DNA of 54,855 nt from assembly GCA_025463005.1 (NCBI GenBank), contig JAOAPR010000216.1, positions 1 through 54,855 on the forward strand, read 5' to 3'. A program made the position numbers and the translations under genes. The DNA comes from Bryobacterales bacterium (GTDB lineage Bacteria > Acidobacteriota > Terriglobia > Bryobacterales > Bryobacteraceae). The notes under the pieces were generated by a model. The model was not told the DNA's origin, made no database searches, and was given only the letters and a program-made list of their open reading frames with translations. Within the stretch, counting starts at the first letter, position 1. Every line of letters begins with the position of its first letter. Shown here piece after piece: positions 8,446-18,045 of this stretch.

Positions 8446-8885
8446 ATTTGTTCTTCCAGTTCGGCGATTTTCGCGACGCGGCGTTGGTGGCGGCCTCCGT
8501 CAAAGGGGGTCTCCAGGAACACTCGCAGGAGTTCGCGAGCCGTGGCGGGATCCGTGAATCGCGAGCCGAGGGTAAGAATGTTCGCGTTGTTGTGGCCGCG
8601 GGTGAGACGCACTTCCTCGGGAGTTACGCCCAGCGCCGCACGGATGCCTCGCACTTTGTTCGCGGCAATGGACATACCGACGCCGCTTCCGCAGACCAGC
8701 ACTCCGCGTTCGACAGTGCCAGTTGCAACAGCCTTGGCGACCCGCCCCGCATAGTCGGGATAATCGGTGGCCTCGGCCGTATTGGTTCCGTAGTCGCACA
8801 CCTCGTGCCCGCTCTCCCGCAGGACATCCCCCAGCAGGTTCTTGAGCTCGAAGCCGGCATGATCCGCGCCGATGGCGATTTTCAT
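8442..8885 (-). CDS. rpiB: Ribose-5-phosphate isomerase B
   Basis: A 147-residue RpiB/LacAB-fold isomerase converting ribose 5-phosphate and ribulose 5-phosphate in the pentose phosphate pathway. Family blocks: [15 protein letters not shown] at the N-terminus, [16 protein letters not shown], the phosphate/active-site loop [14 protein letters not shown] with the catalytic Cys, and [14 protein letters not shown]. The start is the ATG at 8885; an extended frame to 8921 adds 12 residues that have no counterpart in the family. Stop and glyA start overlap by four bases. It starts 40 bases after the LysR gene ends, so it may share that gene's transcript. Confidence 0.95.
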   Translation of the reverse strand: MKIAIGADHAGFELKNLLGDVLRESGHEVCDYGTNTAEATDYPDYAGRVAKAVATGTVERGVLVCGSGVGMSIAANKVRGIRAALGVTPEEVRLTRGHNNANILTLGSRFTDPATARELLRVFLETPFDGGRHQRRVAKIAELEEQI

Positions 8886-8925
8886 GGGGAGTATCAATTC
8901 TAACGTGTCCCGGAGGAACATGGGG

Positions 8926-9798
8926 TCAGCCTGCCACCACTTCGAGGAACGCCTGCGCCGCGTGGCTCAGGGCCCGACGCGCCGGGTACGCCAGCCGGAT
9001 CTTTCGTTCCACCACCAGCTGCTTCACCTTAATCTCCTTGAGCAAACCGTGGCGGATTTCCTGCTCCACGCACATGCGCGGCAGGAACGCCACTCCCTCG
9101 TTCCGCTCCACCATCTTGCGGATCGATTCGATGGTGGGCATCTCAACGTCGGTGTGCAGCGGGACCTTGTGCCGCTGGAATTCGCGGATAACGACGGCCC
9201 TATACGGCGAGACCACGTTATGGGCGATGAACGCCTCGCCCGCCAATTCCTTGATCGCCACCTGGTCGCGCTTGGCCAGCCGGTGTTGCGGCGAAACGAT
9301 GAACGAAAGGTGATCGGTGTAGATCACCTGCGTGATCAGGCGGTCGTCTTCCGGATCGTACGTCAGAAGGCCAAGCTCCAGCTCCCCATCCACCAGTTGC
9401 GCCGGGATTTTGCTGGATTGGCTGCGGCGCACTTGCACTTTCATTTTCGGAAAGCGCGCGCGATACCGCTCGATGTGATCGAGCAGGTAAAGCGTAGATG
9501 ACTCGTTTGCCCCAATGCTCAGGCGCCCCGAGGACTTGTCGCGCAGTTCGGCCAGGGAGTTCTCCAGATCCCCCTGCAGATTCTCGAAACGGCGGGCGTA
9601 CTCCAGGACGATCTGGCCGGCGTCGGTCAGGAGCAGGTCCTTGGCGGACCGGTCGATCAGCTTTTCCCCCACTTCTCCCTCAAGCCGTTGAATCGCAAGG
9701 GAAACAGCGGGTTGAGTACGGAGGAGCTTCTCCGCGGCCCGGGAAAAACTCTTTTCGGTGGCCACGGTCAGGAACACACGAAGGGGGTGTAGCTCCAT
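8926..9798 (-). CDS. LysR-family transcriptional regulator
   Basis: A 290-residue LysR-type regulator. Residues 1-60 are the winged helix-turn-helix (PLRVFLTVATEKSFSRAAEKL, then TQPAVSLAIQRLEGEVGEKL, shown in parts), and 88-290 the two-lobed periplasmic-binding-like effector domain (RLSIGANESSTLYLL; SQHRLAKRD). The ligand is unknown. It is transcribed away from leuABCD, with 84 bases between the two starts, an arrangement typical of LysR regulators that control the divergent operon. A TATAAT ends eight bases before the ATG and no ribosome site is visible, so the mRNA may be leaderless. rpiB, glyA and a glycosyltransferase follow on the same strand. Confidence 0.93.
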   Translation of the reverse strand: MELHPLRVFLTVATEKSFSRAAEKLLRTQPAVSLAIQRLEGEVGEKLIDRSAKDLLLTDAGQIVLEYARRFENLQGDLENSLAELRDKSSGRLSIGANESSTLYLLDHIERYRARFPKMKVQVRRSQSSKIPAQLVDGELELGLLTYDPEDDRLITQVIYTDHLSFIVSPQHRLAKRDQVAIKELAGEAFIAHNVVSPYRAVVIREFQRHKVPLHTDVEMPTIESIRKMVERNEGVAFLPRMCVEQEIRHGLLKEIKVKQLVVERKIRLAYPARRALSHAAQAFLEVVAG

Positions 9799-9806
9799 AA
9801 GGCAAC

Positions 9807-9812
9807 ATTATA
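9807..9812 (-). promoter_or_regulatory. -10 box of the LysR gene (leaderless candidate)
   Basis: On the minus strand TATAAT ends eight bases before the LysR ATG. No Shine-Dalgarno sequence lies between. The expected -35 zone falls in the palindrome at 9832-9842, so binding there would compete with polymerase. Confidence 0.5.
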
Positions 9813-9831
9813 CAACCTCACAATCTTATTG

Positions 9832-9842
9832 ATTTGCCAAAT
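9832..9842. promoter_or_regulatory. Palindrome ATTTG-C-CAAAT in the lysR-leuA intergenic region
   Basis: A perfect 5-bp inverted repeat with one central base lies between the divergent genes. It overlaps the -35 box proposed for leuA and the -35 zone of the LysR gene. It is short for a full LysR site but has the interrupted-dyad T-N11-A layout of that family. Candidate operator; inference. Confidence 0.45.
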
Positions 9843-9862
9843 CCACGATCGCCCTTGATAAT
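9834..9862 (+). promoter_or_regulatory. Sigma-70-type promoter of leuABCD
   Basis: TTGCCA at 9834-9839, a 17-base spacer and GATAAT at 9857-9862. The predicted start of transcription would be near 9869, just ahead of the AGGAGG ribosome site (9871-9876) and the leuA ATG at 9883. Confidence 0.55.
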
Positions 9863-9882
9863 GTGGTTACAGGAGGCCATAG

Positions 9883-11073
9883 ATGGCTGATCGGGTCTAC
9901 ATCTTCGACACCACGTTGCGTGACGGGGAGCAGTCGCCTGGCTGCAGCATGACGGTTGCGGAAAAACTTCGCATGGCCGCGAAGCTGGTGGAGTTGGGCG
10001 TGGATATTCTCGAAGCGGGGTTCCCGATCGCCTCGCAGGGCGATTCGGAGGCGGTGGACGCGGTGGCTCGCGAATTCCCGTGGGTGAGCGTTGCGGCGCT
10101 GGCTCGGGCCAACCGCAGCGATATCCTGGCCGCGGCGAATTCGCTCAAGAATGCCCGGCGCCCGCGGATCCATACCTTCATCGCCACCAGCGACATTCAC
10201 CTGACGCACAAGCTGAAGAAATCGCGGCAGCAGGTTTTGGACGACGCCGTAGCAGCCGTGCGCCTGGCGCGGGAATACTGCGATGACGTGGAATTTTCAG
10301 CCGAGGATGCGACGCGAACCGATCCGGATTACCTGGAGGAAATATCGCGCGCGGTTGTCGCCGCAGGCGCCCGGACGGTGAATCTTCCCGACACTGTAGG
10401 GTTTTCTGTACCGGAGGAATATCGCGCTCTGATCGCGCGGATCGTACGTGCCCTTGGAGATTCCGCGGTAGTCAGCGTTCACTGCCACGATGACCTGGGT
10501 TTGGCGGTGGCGAATTCGCTGGCTGCTATCCAGGGCGGAGCACGTCAGATCGAATGCACCATCAACGGCATCGGCGAGCGTGCTGGAAACGCCGCTCTTG
10601 AAGAAGTAGTCATGGCGCTGAACACGCGCCGCGATCGACTCCCTTACGAAACCCGCATTGTGACCGAGCATCTATATCCATGCAGCCAACTACTCACCTC
10701 ACTGATCACCTTCGGGCCGCAGCCCAACAAGGCGATCGTCGGCGAGAATGCCTTCGCGCATGAAGCGGGCATCCACCAGGACGGTTTTTTGAAAGAGCGG
10801 ACGACCTACGAAATCATGGATCCGCGGTCAGTGGGCGTGCCTGAATCGAAACTGGTGCTCGGCAAACACAGCGGCCGTCACGCGCTGGCCAAGCGCTGCG
10901 AGGATCTGGGCACCCCGCTGACCCGAGAACAGCTCGATACGCTGTACCATCGTTTTACGGAGCTGGCCGACCGCAAGAAGGGTCTGCGCAACGAAGAGAT
11001 TATCGCGCTGGCGCGCGAGGTGCTTGCCGAGAGCCAAGACGAGACCAGGCAGACCGGAGCCGCCGCGCGCTAG
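9883..11073 (+). CDS. leuA: 2-isopropylmalate synthase, short form without the C-terminal regulatory domain
   Basis: First committed step of leucine synthesis: acetyl-CoA plus 2-ketoisovalerate to 2-isopropylmalate. The TIM-barrel catalytic domain is complete: [13 protein letters not shown] at the N-terminus, the metal-binding HCHDDLG, then [16 protein letters not shown] and [12 protein letters not shown] in the linker subdomain. The protein stops at residue 396, whereas typical LeuA proteins are 500-520 residues with a C-terminal leucine-binding domain. The frame ends cleanly 38 bases before leuB, so there is no room for a lost domain. Homocitrate or citramalate synthase are alternatives by fold, but leuBCD next door favours LeuA. 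AGGAGG ribosome site six bases before the ATG. Confidence 0.9.
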   Translation: MADRVYIFDTTLRDGEQSPGCSMTVAEKLRMAAKLVELGVDILEAGFPIASQGDSEAVDAVAREFPWVSVAALARANRSDILAAANSLKNARRPRIHTFIATSDIHLTHKLKKSRQQVLDDAVAAVRLAREYCDDVEFSAEDATRTDPDYLEEISRAVVAAGARTVNLPDTVGFSVPEEYRALIARIVRALGDSAVVSVHCHDDLGLAVANSLAAIQGGARQIECTINGIGERAGNAALEEVVMALNTRRDRLPYETRIVTEHLYPCSQLLTSLITFGPQPNKAIVGENAFAHEAGIHQDGFLKERTTYEIMDPRSVGVPESKLVLGKHSGRHALAKRCEDLGTPLTREQLDTLYHRFTELADRKKGLRNEEIIALAREVLAESQDETRQTGAAAR

Positions 11074-11111
11074 AAGTTGCTCCTGAAATCACGCCGAATT
11101 TCTAACATCGA

Positions 11112-12164
11112 ATGAATCTAAAGATACTGTTGTTGCCCGGCGACGGGATCGGAACAGAAGTAACCGCTGCGGCGGTAGACGTACTGAAAACGGTCGGCAA
11201 GAAATTCGGCCACACTTTGGAACTGTCCGAAGGACTACTTGGCGGCGTAGCCATACATAAGACTGGCACGCCGTTTCCCAAGGACACTGAGGAGCTTTGC
11301 CTCAAGGCCGACGCCACCCTGATGGGCGCGGTGGGACTGCCCGAGTTTGATACCGCCCCGCCCAGCCAGCGTCCCGAGGCAGGACTGCTCGGCATCCGCC
11401 GTGTGCTGGACGTGTTCGCGAACTTGCGTCCGGTGCGCACGTGGAAGGCGCTGGTGGATTCCTCGCCTCTTAAGAATCACGTCGTCGAAGGCACGGACAT
11501 GATCATCGTCCGCGAGCTGACTGGCGGGCTGTATTATGGCCAGCCGCGCGGGATCGAGAACGATCGCGCATTCAACACCATGTCCTACACGCGCCAGGAA
11601 GTGGAGCGCGTCACGCACACAGCGTTCAAGCTGGCCGGGAATCGTCGCAAGAAGGTCACCAGCGTCGACAAATCCAACGTGCTGGAGGTTTCGCAATTCT
11701 GGCGAAAGGTCGTGGTGGATGTCGCCCAGCAATATCCCGACATTCAGCTCGAGCACATGCTGGTGGACAACGCCGCCATGCAGATGGTGCTGAACCCCCG
11801 GCAGTTCGACGTGATGCTGACCGAAAATACCTTCGGCGATATCCTGAGTGATGTAGGCGGGATTCTGGCCGGGTCGATCGGTATGCTGCCTTCGGCCTCG
11901 CTGGGTATGAAAAAAGGATTGTACGAGCCGGTGCACGGGTCGGCGCCGGACATCGCGGGCCAGAACAAGGCTAATCCGCTGGGGGCGATCGGCAGCGTGG
12001 CAGCTATGCTCGAATATACATTCGGGTTGAATAAGGAAGCCGCCGCGGTGAACGACGCGATCGGCAAAGTGCTCGAATCCGGCCGCGTGACAGCCGATCT
12101 GAGGCCGAAAGGTTCGCCTGCGACAACGCAAGAAGTAGGCAAAGCAGTAAGCGAGGCAATATGA
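11112..12164 (+). CDS. leuB: 3-isopropylmalate dehydrogenase
   Basis: A 350-residue NAD-dependent beta-decarboxylating dehydrogenase (3-isopropylmalate to 2-ketoisocaproate). Blocks: [11 protein letters not shown] at the N-terminus, the substrate-arginine region [48 protein letters not shown] with the catalytic Lys, and the metal site [19 protein letters not shown] followed by [18 protein letters not shown]. The length is standard. No clear ribosome site precedes the ATG at 11112, which may depend on reinitiation after leuA. The stop overlaps the leuC ATG by four bases. Confidence 0.96.
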   Translation: MNLKILLLPGDGIGTEVTAAAVDVLKTVGKKFGHTLELSEGLLGGVAIHKTGTPFPKDTEELCLKADATLMGAVGLPEFDTAPPSQRPEAGLLGIRRVLDVFANLRPVRTWKALVDSSPLKNHVVEGTDMIIVRELTGGLYYGQPRGIENDRAFNTMSYTRQEVERVTHTAFKLAGNRRKKVTSVDKSNVLEVSQFWRKVVVDVAQQYPDIQLEHMLVDNAAMQMVLNPRQFDVMLTENTFGDILSDVGGILAGSIGMLPSASLGMKKGLYEPVHGSAPDIAGQNKANPLGAIGSVAAMLEYTFGLNKEAAAVNDAIGKVLESGRVTADLRPKGSPATTQEVGKAVSEAI

Positions 12165-13564
12165 AACCACGTACGATTGTCGAGAAAATCTGGGATAGCC
12201 ACGTTGTGGCTGAGAAGCCGGGAGCCCCCGCGCTGCTCTACATCGATCTGCATCTCACGCATGAGGTGACGTCGCCCCAGGCCTTTTCGACCTTGCGCGA
12301 ACGCGGCCTGAAAGTTCGGCGTCCGGATCTGACCATCGGGACTATGGATCACAGCACCCCCACCACATCGCGCGATCTGCCAATGCTCGATCCCATCGGC
12401 AAGGCGCAACTGGATCAGATGACCCAGAACTGCAAGGATTTCGGCATCCGCCTCTACGATCTGAAAACCACCAAGCAGGGCATCGTGCACGTGATTGGTC
12501 CCGAGCAGGGACTCACCCAGCCCGGCATGACCATCGTCTGTGGCGACAGCCACACAGCGACACACGGAGCTTTCGGCGCACTGGCTTTCGGCATCGGAAC
12601 CAGCCAAGTGGGGCACGTATTCGCGACGCAGTGCCTGCTGCAGACACCCTCGAAGTCCTACGCGATCCGCGTAGAGGGCGCTCTCAAGCCGGGTGTATCC
12701 GCCAAGGACATTATTCTGGCGGTGATCGCGCGGATCGGTATCGGCGGCGGCACCGGAACGGTGTTCGAATATCTGGGATCCACCATCCGCTCGCTCTCCA
12801 TGGAAGAGCGCATGACCATCTGCAACATGTCGATCGAAGGCGGCGCTCGCGCAGGTCTGGTCGCACCCGACGACACGACGTATCAGTACATCTCCGGCCG
12901 CGAATTCGCCCCTAAGGGCGCTGATTGGGACGCGGCGCTGGCACGGTGGAAACAGCTCCCGACCGATCAAGGCGCGCAATACGCGAAGGAACTCACGCTC
13001 GACGCAGGGGCGCTCGAGCCCATGGTCACGTTCGGCACGAATCCCGGCATGGGCATTCCGATCTCGGGCGCGATTCCCGATCCGGCGTCAGTATCCGACC
13101 CGATCGAGAAATCGGATTTGATCAAAGCCCTGAAGTATATGGATCTCGAGCCCGGCAAGCTCCTGCAAGGGCACAAGATCGACGTCGTGTTCGTGGGGAG
13201 CTGCACTAACTCCCGCATTTCCGATCTGCGCGCGGCCGCGAGCGTCATGAAAGGCCGCAAGGTGAATCCCAAGGTTCGGATGCTGGTAGTGCCGGGCTCC
13301 ATGCAAGTGAAGAAGCAGGCCGAAGCCGAAGGCCTGGACAAAATTTTCCGCGACGCCGGCGCTGATTTCCGCGAGGCCGGCTGCTCCATGTGCCTGGCGA
13401 TGAATGGCGATCAGCTCGAGCCCGGCGAGTACAGCGTCTCGACCAGCAATCGCAACTTCGAAGGCCGGCAGGGCAAGGGCGGACGAACGTTCCTGGCCAG
13501 CCCGCTGACGGCTGCGGCATCGGCAGTCACCGGTATGGTGACGGATGTGAGGACGTTGTTATAA
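12161..13564 (+). CDS. leuC: 3-isopropylmalate dehydratase large subunit
   Basis: A 467-residue aconitase-family subunit that, with LeuD, isomerises 2-isopropylmalate to 3-isopropylmalate. The three 4Fe-4S ligands are present at C348 (GSCTNSR), C408 and C411 (GCSMC), the same positions as in the enterobacterial enzyme. Other blocks: [22 protein letters not shown] and [20 protein letters not shown]. Its ATGA overlap with leuB and the ten-base gap to leuD mark a tightly coupled operon. Confidence 0.97.
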   Translation: MKPRTIVEKIWDSHVVAEKPGAPALLYIDLHLTHEVTSPQAFSTLRERGLKVRRPDLTIGTMDHSTPTTSRDLPMLDPIGKAQLDQMTQNCKDFGIRLYDLKTTKQGIVHVIGPEQGLTQPGMTIVCGDSHTATHGAFGALAFGIGTSQVGHVFATQCLLQTPSKSYAIRVEGALKPGVSAKDIILAVIARIGIGGGTGTVFEYLGSTIRSLSMEERMTICNMSIEGGARAGLVAPDDTTYQYISGREFAPKGADWDAALARWKQLPTDQGAQYAKELTLDAGALEPMVTFGTNPGMGIPISGAIPDPASVSDPIEKSDLIKALKYMDLEPGKLLQGHKIDVVFVGSCTNSRISDLRAAASVMKGRKVNPKVRMLVVPGSMQVKKQAEAEGLDKIFRDAGADFREAGCSMCLAMNGDQLEPGEYSVSTSNRNFEGRQGKGGRTFLASPLTAAASAVTGMVTDVRTLL

Positions 13565-13573
13565 GAGGACGTC

Positions 13574-14167
13574 ATGAAATTTGAAAAAATCGAAAGCAAG
13601 ATCGCGGTTCTGCCTGTCGACAACATCGATACTGATCAGATCATTCCCGCTCGGTATCTCAAGTCGATTTCGAAAGACGGCCTGGGCGAGGGACTGTTCC
13701 GCGACTGGCGCCTCAACTCCGATGGAACGCCCAAAGCAGATTTCGTGCTGAACAAGCCCGAAGCCAAGGGCGCCGAGATCCTGGTGACGGGCGATAACTT
13801 CGGCTGCGGCAGCTCGCGCGAGCACGCTCCGTGGGCGCTGGTGCAATCCGGAATTCGCGCCGTCATCAGCACGTCCTTCGCGGATATATTCAAGGGCAAC
13901 GCCCTCAAGAACCAGCTTCTGCCGGTGGTGGTTCCTGCCGACGCCCATGCCGAGCTGTTGAAATCACCATGGGCAGTAGTGAAGATTGACCTGTCCGCCC
14001 AGACCGTCACGCTTCCCAGCGGACGCCTCGTCGAGTTTCCGATCGACAGCTTCGCCAAGCAGTGTTTACTCGAAGGCGTCGACGAGCTGGGTTACATGCT
14101 GCAGCAGGACGCGGCGATCGCGGCGTTCGAGGCCAAGCGAGTGGGTTCCGTGGACACATTGAGGTAA
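13574..14167 (+). CDS. leuD: 3-isopropylmalate dehydratase small subunit
   Basis: A 197-residue swivel-domain subunit pairing with LeuC. Recognised by [35 protein letters not shown] (substrate-phosphate-like loop) and [18 protein letters not shown]. Length equals the bacterial LeuD norm. An AGAGGA ribosome site precedes the ATG. It is the last biosynthetic gene of the operon; a conserved small gene follows 32 bases later and may be read on the same transcript. Confidence 0.96.
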   Translation: MKFEKIESKIAVLPVDNIDTDQIIPARYLKSISKDGLGEGLFRDWRLNSDGTPKADFVLNKPEAKGAEILVTGDNFGCGSSREHAPWALVQSGIRAVISTSFADIFKGNALKNQLLPVVVPADAHAELLKSPWAVVKIDLSAQTVTLPSGRLVEFPIDSFAKQCLLEGVDELGYMLQQDAAIAAFEAKRVGSVDTLR

Positions 14168-14199
14168 CATTGCAGGAGTCCCGAGGGAGGGACCGATCC

Positions 14200-14517
14200 A
14201 TGCGAATGTTACTGAGGGCCATCATACCGAACGAGACAGCCAACGCCGCCGTTCGAAACGGAACTTTAGGATCGACGATACAGAAGATCCTGGCCGATCT
14301 CAAGCCGGAAGCGGCCTATTTCGTCGCCAGCGATAGCGGCGAGCGGTGTGCCGTCGTCGTGTTCGATATGAAGGATTCCTCGGAACTTCCGAGAGTCGCG
14401 GAACCATGGTTCCTGGCGTTCAACGCACAGGTTACGGTAAGGCCGACCATGAATTCGCAGGATCTTGCTGCTGCGGGGCCTGGATTCGAGCGAGCTATCA
14501 AAGAGTTTGGCAAGTAG
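14200..14517 (+). CDS. Conserved hypothetical protein of 105 residues
   Basis: I do not recognise a named domain. The product is a compact alpha/beta protein without signal or membrane segment: MRMLLRAIIPNETANAAVR, a central strand KPEAAYFVASDSGER followed by a hydrophobic strand VVVFDMKDSSELP, and EPWFLAFNAQVTVRP. The layout (a small ferredoxin-like alpha/beta fold with a C-terminal helix) resembles uncharacterised monooxygenase-like dimeric barrel proteins; this is a fold guess. The ATG at 14200 has a strong GGGAGGG ribosome site. The gene overlaps the beginning of the SagB-type gene and sits just behind leuD. Confidence 0.7.
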   Translation: MRMLLRAIIPNETANAAVRNGTLGSTIQKILADLKPEAAYFVASDSGERCAVVVFDMKDSSELPRVAEPWFLAFNAQVTVRPTMNSQDLAAAGPGFERAIKEFGK

Positions 14518-15943
14518 TCCATGGCGCGAATATCACGAAGCTACCAAGCACAGCGTTGAATCGTTGCGGCGAACGCCGCATGTACTCGATTGGGCGAACA
14601 TGCCCGATCCGTTCCGTCATTACGAGGGCGTGCCGGTGCTCGACCTGCCCGCGGATCCGCCCGTCCCTGGCGCATCACCTGCCGCGGACGGGCCGACCTT
14701 CCTTTCGCAACTATTGTTCTATTCCGCTGCGATCAGTGCGTCCAAGCGCGTTCCGTCCACTGGATTCCAATACGCGTTGCGCGTAAATCCGTCGTCCGGA
14801 AATCTGCACCCCACCGAATTCCATTTCCTCACCCGGGGACTTACGGAGTGGCCCGACGGGCTGTACCATTACCGTCCTTCTGCGCACATGGCCGAGCAGC
14901 GCGCGCTGGGCGATTTTCATCTCGCCGGCAGCTCTGCCCCTATCGTGTTCGTCTTGACCAGCATTGCCTGGCGCGAGGCGTGGAAGTATCGCGACCGCGC
15001 CTATCGATACTGCCTGCACGACATCGGGCACGCCAGGCAGGCTCTCGCGCTTGCGGCCCGAGCTATCGGATGCGAGACCTTCGCGGCCGGTCAATTCCAG
15101 GATGATGAAATCGCGCAGGCTTTTCGCCTTAGCGAAGACGAGTGGCCGATGCTTATCGTCGAAATAGGAGACGGACCTATTCCCGTGCGCGAGCCCGACG
15201 CTCGTGAGATTGCCTGGTTCGGCGGACACCCGAATCGGCTCTCCGAAGAAAAAATCGCTTACCCTCGGATTGACGCAATTCACGCAGCGACGAAAGTGAG
15301 CCATCTGGCAGTCGTCGAACCGGCCCCGTCCGGATCCGGCGAGATCAAGCTGCCCCCGCCAGCTCCATACATCCGAGCCTTCAGCGAGGTCGCCCGAACA
15401 CGGCGTTCGGCACTCGACTTTCAGGGTGGCATGCAATCGATGTCGTTGCCGCAGCTCTCCGCCATCCTCGGTGCGGCCACCCAGCAGCCGTTTTCTGCCG
15501 ATTTCGCCGGTACACGTTTCATCCAACTCTATTTGTACGTTCATCGCGTCGACGGCCTCGAACCCGGCGTGTACAGGTTCTGGCCGGAGCGCGGCGAACT
15601 CGAGAAAATCAAAAGCGGCGATCAGCGCGTCGCAGCCGCGGGCCTGAGCCTCGGGCAGGATCTAGCCGGTAATGCATGCGTGGCGTTCTCCATGATCGGC
15701 GACCTCGAGCGTGCCGCCCGCGCCCATGGTGATCGTGGCTATCGCTATGTGCATTTCGAAGCAGGAGCGATCGGCCAGCGCCTGTATCTCGCCGCCGAGG
15801 CGCTAGGACTGGGAGCGACCGGTATCGGCGCATTCTACGATCAGGAGGTGCACCGTTATCTCAACGTCCAGCCCGCGCAGGGACAAGTGGTCTACCATTT
15901 CGCGATCGGTTATCCGGTTCCCGATCCTCGCCTTCAGGCATAA
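14465..15943 (+). CDS. SagB/ThcOx-type flavin oxidoreductase with two nitroreductase domains
   Basis: Up to 492 residues. The N-terminal block REYHEATKHSVESLRR, then DWANMPDPFRHY, and the flavin-site sequences SSGNLHPTEFHFL and HDIGHARQALALAARAIG identify the SagB/ThcOx dehydrogenase family; a second nitroreductase-like domain begins near residue 290 (RTRRSALDFQG, then GVYRFWPERGEL and GAIGQRLYLAAEALGLG). SagB enzymes in RiPP clusters oxidise azolines to azoles using FMN; here no cyclodehydratase or precursor gene is visible, so the substrate is open. The start is uncertain: TTG 14465 or TTG 14507, both inside the preceding gene. The 96-residue gene starts three bases after its stop. Confidence 0.82.
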   Translation: MLLRGLDSSELSKSLASSPWREYHEATKHSVESLRRTPHVLDWANMPDPFRHYEGVPVLDLPADPPVPGASPAADGPTFLSQLLFYSAAISASKRVPSTGFQYALRVNPSSGNLHPTEFHFLTRGLTEWPDGLYHYRPSAHMAEQRALGDFHLAGSSAPIVFVLTSIAWREAWKYRDRAYRYCLHDIGHARQALALAARAIGCETFAAGQFQDDEIAQAFRLSEDEWPMLIVEIGDGPIPVREPDAREIAWFGGHPNRLSEEKIAYPRIDAIHAATKVSHLAVVEPAPSGSGEIKLPPPAPYIRAFSEVARTRRSALDFQGGMQSMSLPQLSAILGAATQQPFSADFAGTRFIQLYLYVHRVDGLEPGVYRFWPERGELEKIKSGDQRVAAAGLSLGQDLAGNACVAFSMIGDLERAARAHGDRGYRYVHFEAGAIGQRLYLAAEALGLGATGIGAFYDQEVHRYLNVQPAQGQVVYHFAIGYPVPDPRLQA

Positions 15944-15946
15944 GAG

Positions 15947-16237
15947 ATGGTCGGCATTCTCGTGCACGGCGACAATCACTTCATCGTTCGCGGTCCATTG
16001 CCCGATCGGGTGACCGCACTCGCACTGGTTCGACACTGGTCCGTGATAAACATCGGAGCGACCACGCCGCCTCCACTGGACCGATGGCAGATCGTCTCGA
16101 AAGAGTTCCGCGAGAACCTGGAATGGGCTGTGGTTGTACCTGCAGACGGCGACACATCTCCCGCTGTGGCGAAGTTGCTGGACGATATGTCCACGCGCGG
16201 AATCGCCATCCACGACTCCCGATTCGAGCCATGGTAA
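15947..16237 (+). CDS. Hypothetical protein of 96 residues next to the SagB-type gene
   Basis: No family recognised. Short soluble protein: an N-terminal strand MVGILVHGDNHFIVRGPLP, two Trp-containing segments (VRHWSVINIG, LEWAVVVPA) and a C-terminal helix then DSRFEPW. It has no signal peptide or cysteines. The ATG lies three bases after the SagB-type stop, so the two are almost certainly co-translated and may work together, for example as a substrate-binding or chaperone-like partner; this is inference from spacing only. Confidence 0.65.
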   Translation: MVGILVHGDNHFIVRGPLPDRVTALALVRHWSVINIGATTPPPLDRWQIVSKEFRENLEWAVVVPADGDTSPAVAKLLDDMSTRGIAIHDSRFEPW

Positions 16238-16253
16238 GAAACGGCAAGCGCCG

Positions 16254-16275
16254 CAACTAGGGACGACCCTAGTTG
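16254..16275. terminator. Perfect hairpin between the SagB pair and the kai cluster
   Basis: Arms CAACTAGGG and CCCTAGTTG (9 bp, perfect) with loop ACGA. The downstream sequence holds only a weak T tract (CTTTTCTC eight bases later). It most likely ends the transcript of the SagB-type pair; an operator for the kai operon 105 bases downstream is the alternative. Confidence 0.5.
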
Positions 16276-16380
16276 GTTGAACTTTTCTCGAACATACTAT
16301 TTGCGTTCGATAGAATAAATCTTTAGCCGGTTCGTAACGCGGCAGTACGCTAGCGCACCTTACAATCTCGTGAGCGCGAC

Positions 16381-18045
16381 ATGAAACTCAAAGCTGGTCC
16401 AGAACTGCCCAAAGCGCCGACCGGCATCCAGGGCCTCGACGAAATCACCCTCGGAGGATTACCCAAAGGACGGCCCACTTTGGTGTGCGGTGGCGCCGGC
16501 TGCGGGAAAACGCTGCTCGGAGTCGAATTCCTGGTCCGCGGCGCGGTGCAATTCGATGAGCCCGGCGTCTGCATCTCATTCGAAGAAACCGTACGCGATC
16601 TGGCGATGAATGTCTCCTCGCTCGGGTTCGATCTCGAAAAGCTTCAGAGGACGAAGAAGTTAGTTATCGATCACATCTATATAGATAAGAGCGAGATCGC
16701 CGAAACCGGCGAATACGATCTGGAAGGTTTGTTCATCCGGCTGAACGCGGCCATCGATTCGATTGGCGCCAAGCGCGTTCTGCTGGACACCCCCGAGGCT
16801 CTCTTTGCCGGTCTTTCCGATACCGGCATTCTACGCTCGGAGCTGCGCCGCCTGTTCGGCTGGCTGAAGGAGAAGGGCGTAACCGCGGTGATCACGGGCG
16901 AGCGCGGCGACGGCACGCTGACGCGTCACGGTCTTGAGGAATACGTCTCTGACTGCGTGATTCTGTTGGACCATCGTGTGCCGTGGGTCGACCCGCGGTA
17001 TTTCAGGACCCGTGTGCCGGTGACGTCGCTCGCGCTTACCCACGACGCGCCCAATGAGCGCATATCGACCGGGATCCCGGAACTGGACGACATGTTCGGG
17101 GGTAAAGGCTATTTTCGCGGCAGCAGTGTGCTGGTGACCGGGACCGCCGGAACGGGAAAGACCAGCATGGGCGCGCATTTCCTCGATGCTGCGTGCCGTC
17201 GCGGTGAAAAGGCCATCTTTTTCGCGTTCGAGGAATCGCCCCAGCAAATTATGCGCAACATGCGCTCGATTGGCATCGATCTTGGCCGCTGGGTGAAGAA
17301 GGGACTGCTGCACATTCACGCTGCCAAGCCGAGCGCGTTCGGCCTGGAGATGCACCTGGTCCGGATGCACCACCTGCTGGCGGAACATAACCCCAAGGCA
17401 GTCGTTATCGATCCGATTTCCGGCCTGCTGCCGGGAGGCTCCGAGTACGACGTAACCGCGCTCGTACTTCGCATCGTCGATTTCCTGAAGCAAACCGGTG
17501 CAACGGGGTTCTTTTCGTCGCTCAGCGCTGCAGACGATCTGCAAGCGACGTCGCTCAACATCTCCTCCCTGGTAGACACCTGGATACTGCTACGGAACAT
17601 CGAATCGAATGGCGAGCGAAATCGAGTGCTGTACGTTCTGAAATCGCGCGGCATGGCCCATTCCAACCAGATCCGCGAGTTTCTGATGACCTCGGACGGC
17701 GTCCGGTTGCGTGACGTGTACCTCGGAGCGGGAGGAGTGCTGACCGGTTCGGCGCGCGTGGCCCGGGAAGCAGATGACCAGCGCCAGGAAACACAGAGGC
17801 AGCAGGAGAATAGAGAACGCCAGCTCGCCGTGAAGGTCAGCCTCCGGTCGCTGGAAGCGCAGATCGCCGCTCTCCAGGCGGAAAAGGACGCCCGCGAAAA
17901 TGAACTGGCGGCCGTGATCGGGGAAAGCGAGACGCAAAAAACGATGGTGCTCGCCGAGCAGGATGCAATTCGCCGAAGCCGCGGTATGATGATCAAGAGT
18001 CCGGGAAGAAATCAGCGGCCCAACGGCCGGGAAGGCAAAGCATGA
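16381..18045 (+). CDS. kaiC: KaiC-like double-ATPase with C-terminal coiled coil
   Basis: A 554-residue tandem RecA-type ATPase. CI: Walker A GGAGCGKT (37-44), catalytic Glu pair E68/E69. CII: Walker A GTAGTGKT (254-261), Glu pair E284/E285, and the phosphosite segment [13 protein letters not shown], where S395-S396 align with the S431-T432 autophosphorylation pair of the cyanobacterial clock protein; then [13 protein letters not shown]. Residues about 463-530 add a long charged, Gln/Glu-rich coiled coil not found in the cyanobacterial protein. Autokinase and slow ATPase activity are expected from the family. Its stop overlaps the first kaiB start in ATGA. No kaiA is visible. Confidence 0.92.
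   Translation: MKLKAGPELPKAPTGIQGLDEITLGGLPKGRPTLVCGGAGCGKTLLGVEFLVRGAVQFDEPGVCISFEETVRDLAMNVSSLGFDLEKLQRTKKLVIDHIYIDKSEIAETGEYDLEGLFIRLNAAIDSIGAKRVLLDTPEALFAGLSDTGILRSELRRLFGWLKEKGVTAVITGERGDGTLTRHGLEEYVSDCVILLDHRVPWVDPRYFRTRVPVTSLALTHDAPNERISTGIPELDDMFGGKGYFRGSSVLVTGTAGTGKTSMGAHFLDAACRRGEKAIFFAFEESPQQIMRNMRSIGIDLGRWVKKGLLHIHAAKPSAFGLEMHLVRMHHLLAEHNPKAVVIDPISGLLPGGSEYDVTALVLRIVDFLKQTGATGFFSSLSAADDLQATSLNISSLVDTWILLRNIESNGERNRVLYVLKSRGMAHSNQIREFLMTSDGVRLRDVYLGAGGVLTGSARVAREADDQRQETQRQQENRERQLAVKVSLRSLEAQIAALQAEKDARENELAAVIGESETQKTMVLAEQDAIRRSRGMMIKSPGRNQRPNGREGKA

Noticed and set aside
14465-16237. RiPP (azole peptide) biosynthetic cluster
   Set aside because: No YcaO cyclodehydratase, E1-like partner or precursor peptide with Cys/Ser/Thr-rich core is visible around the SagB-type gene.
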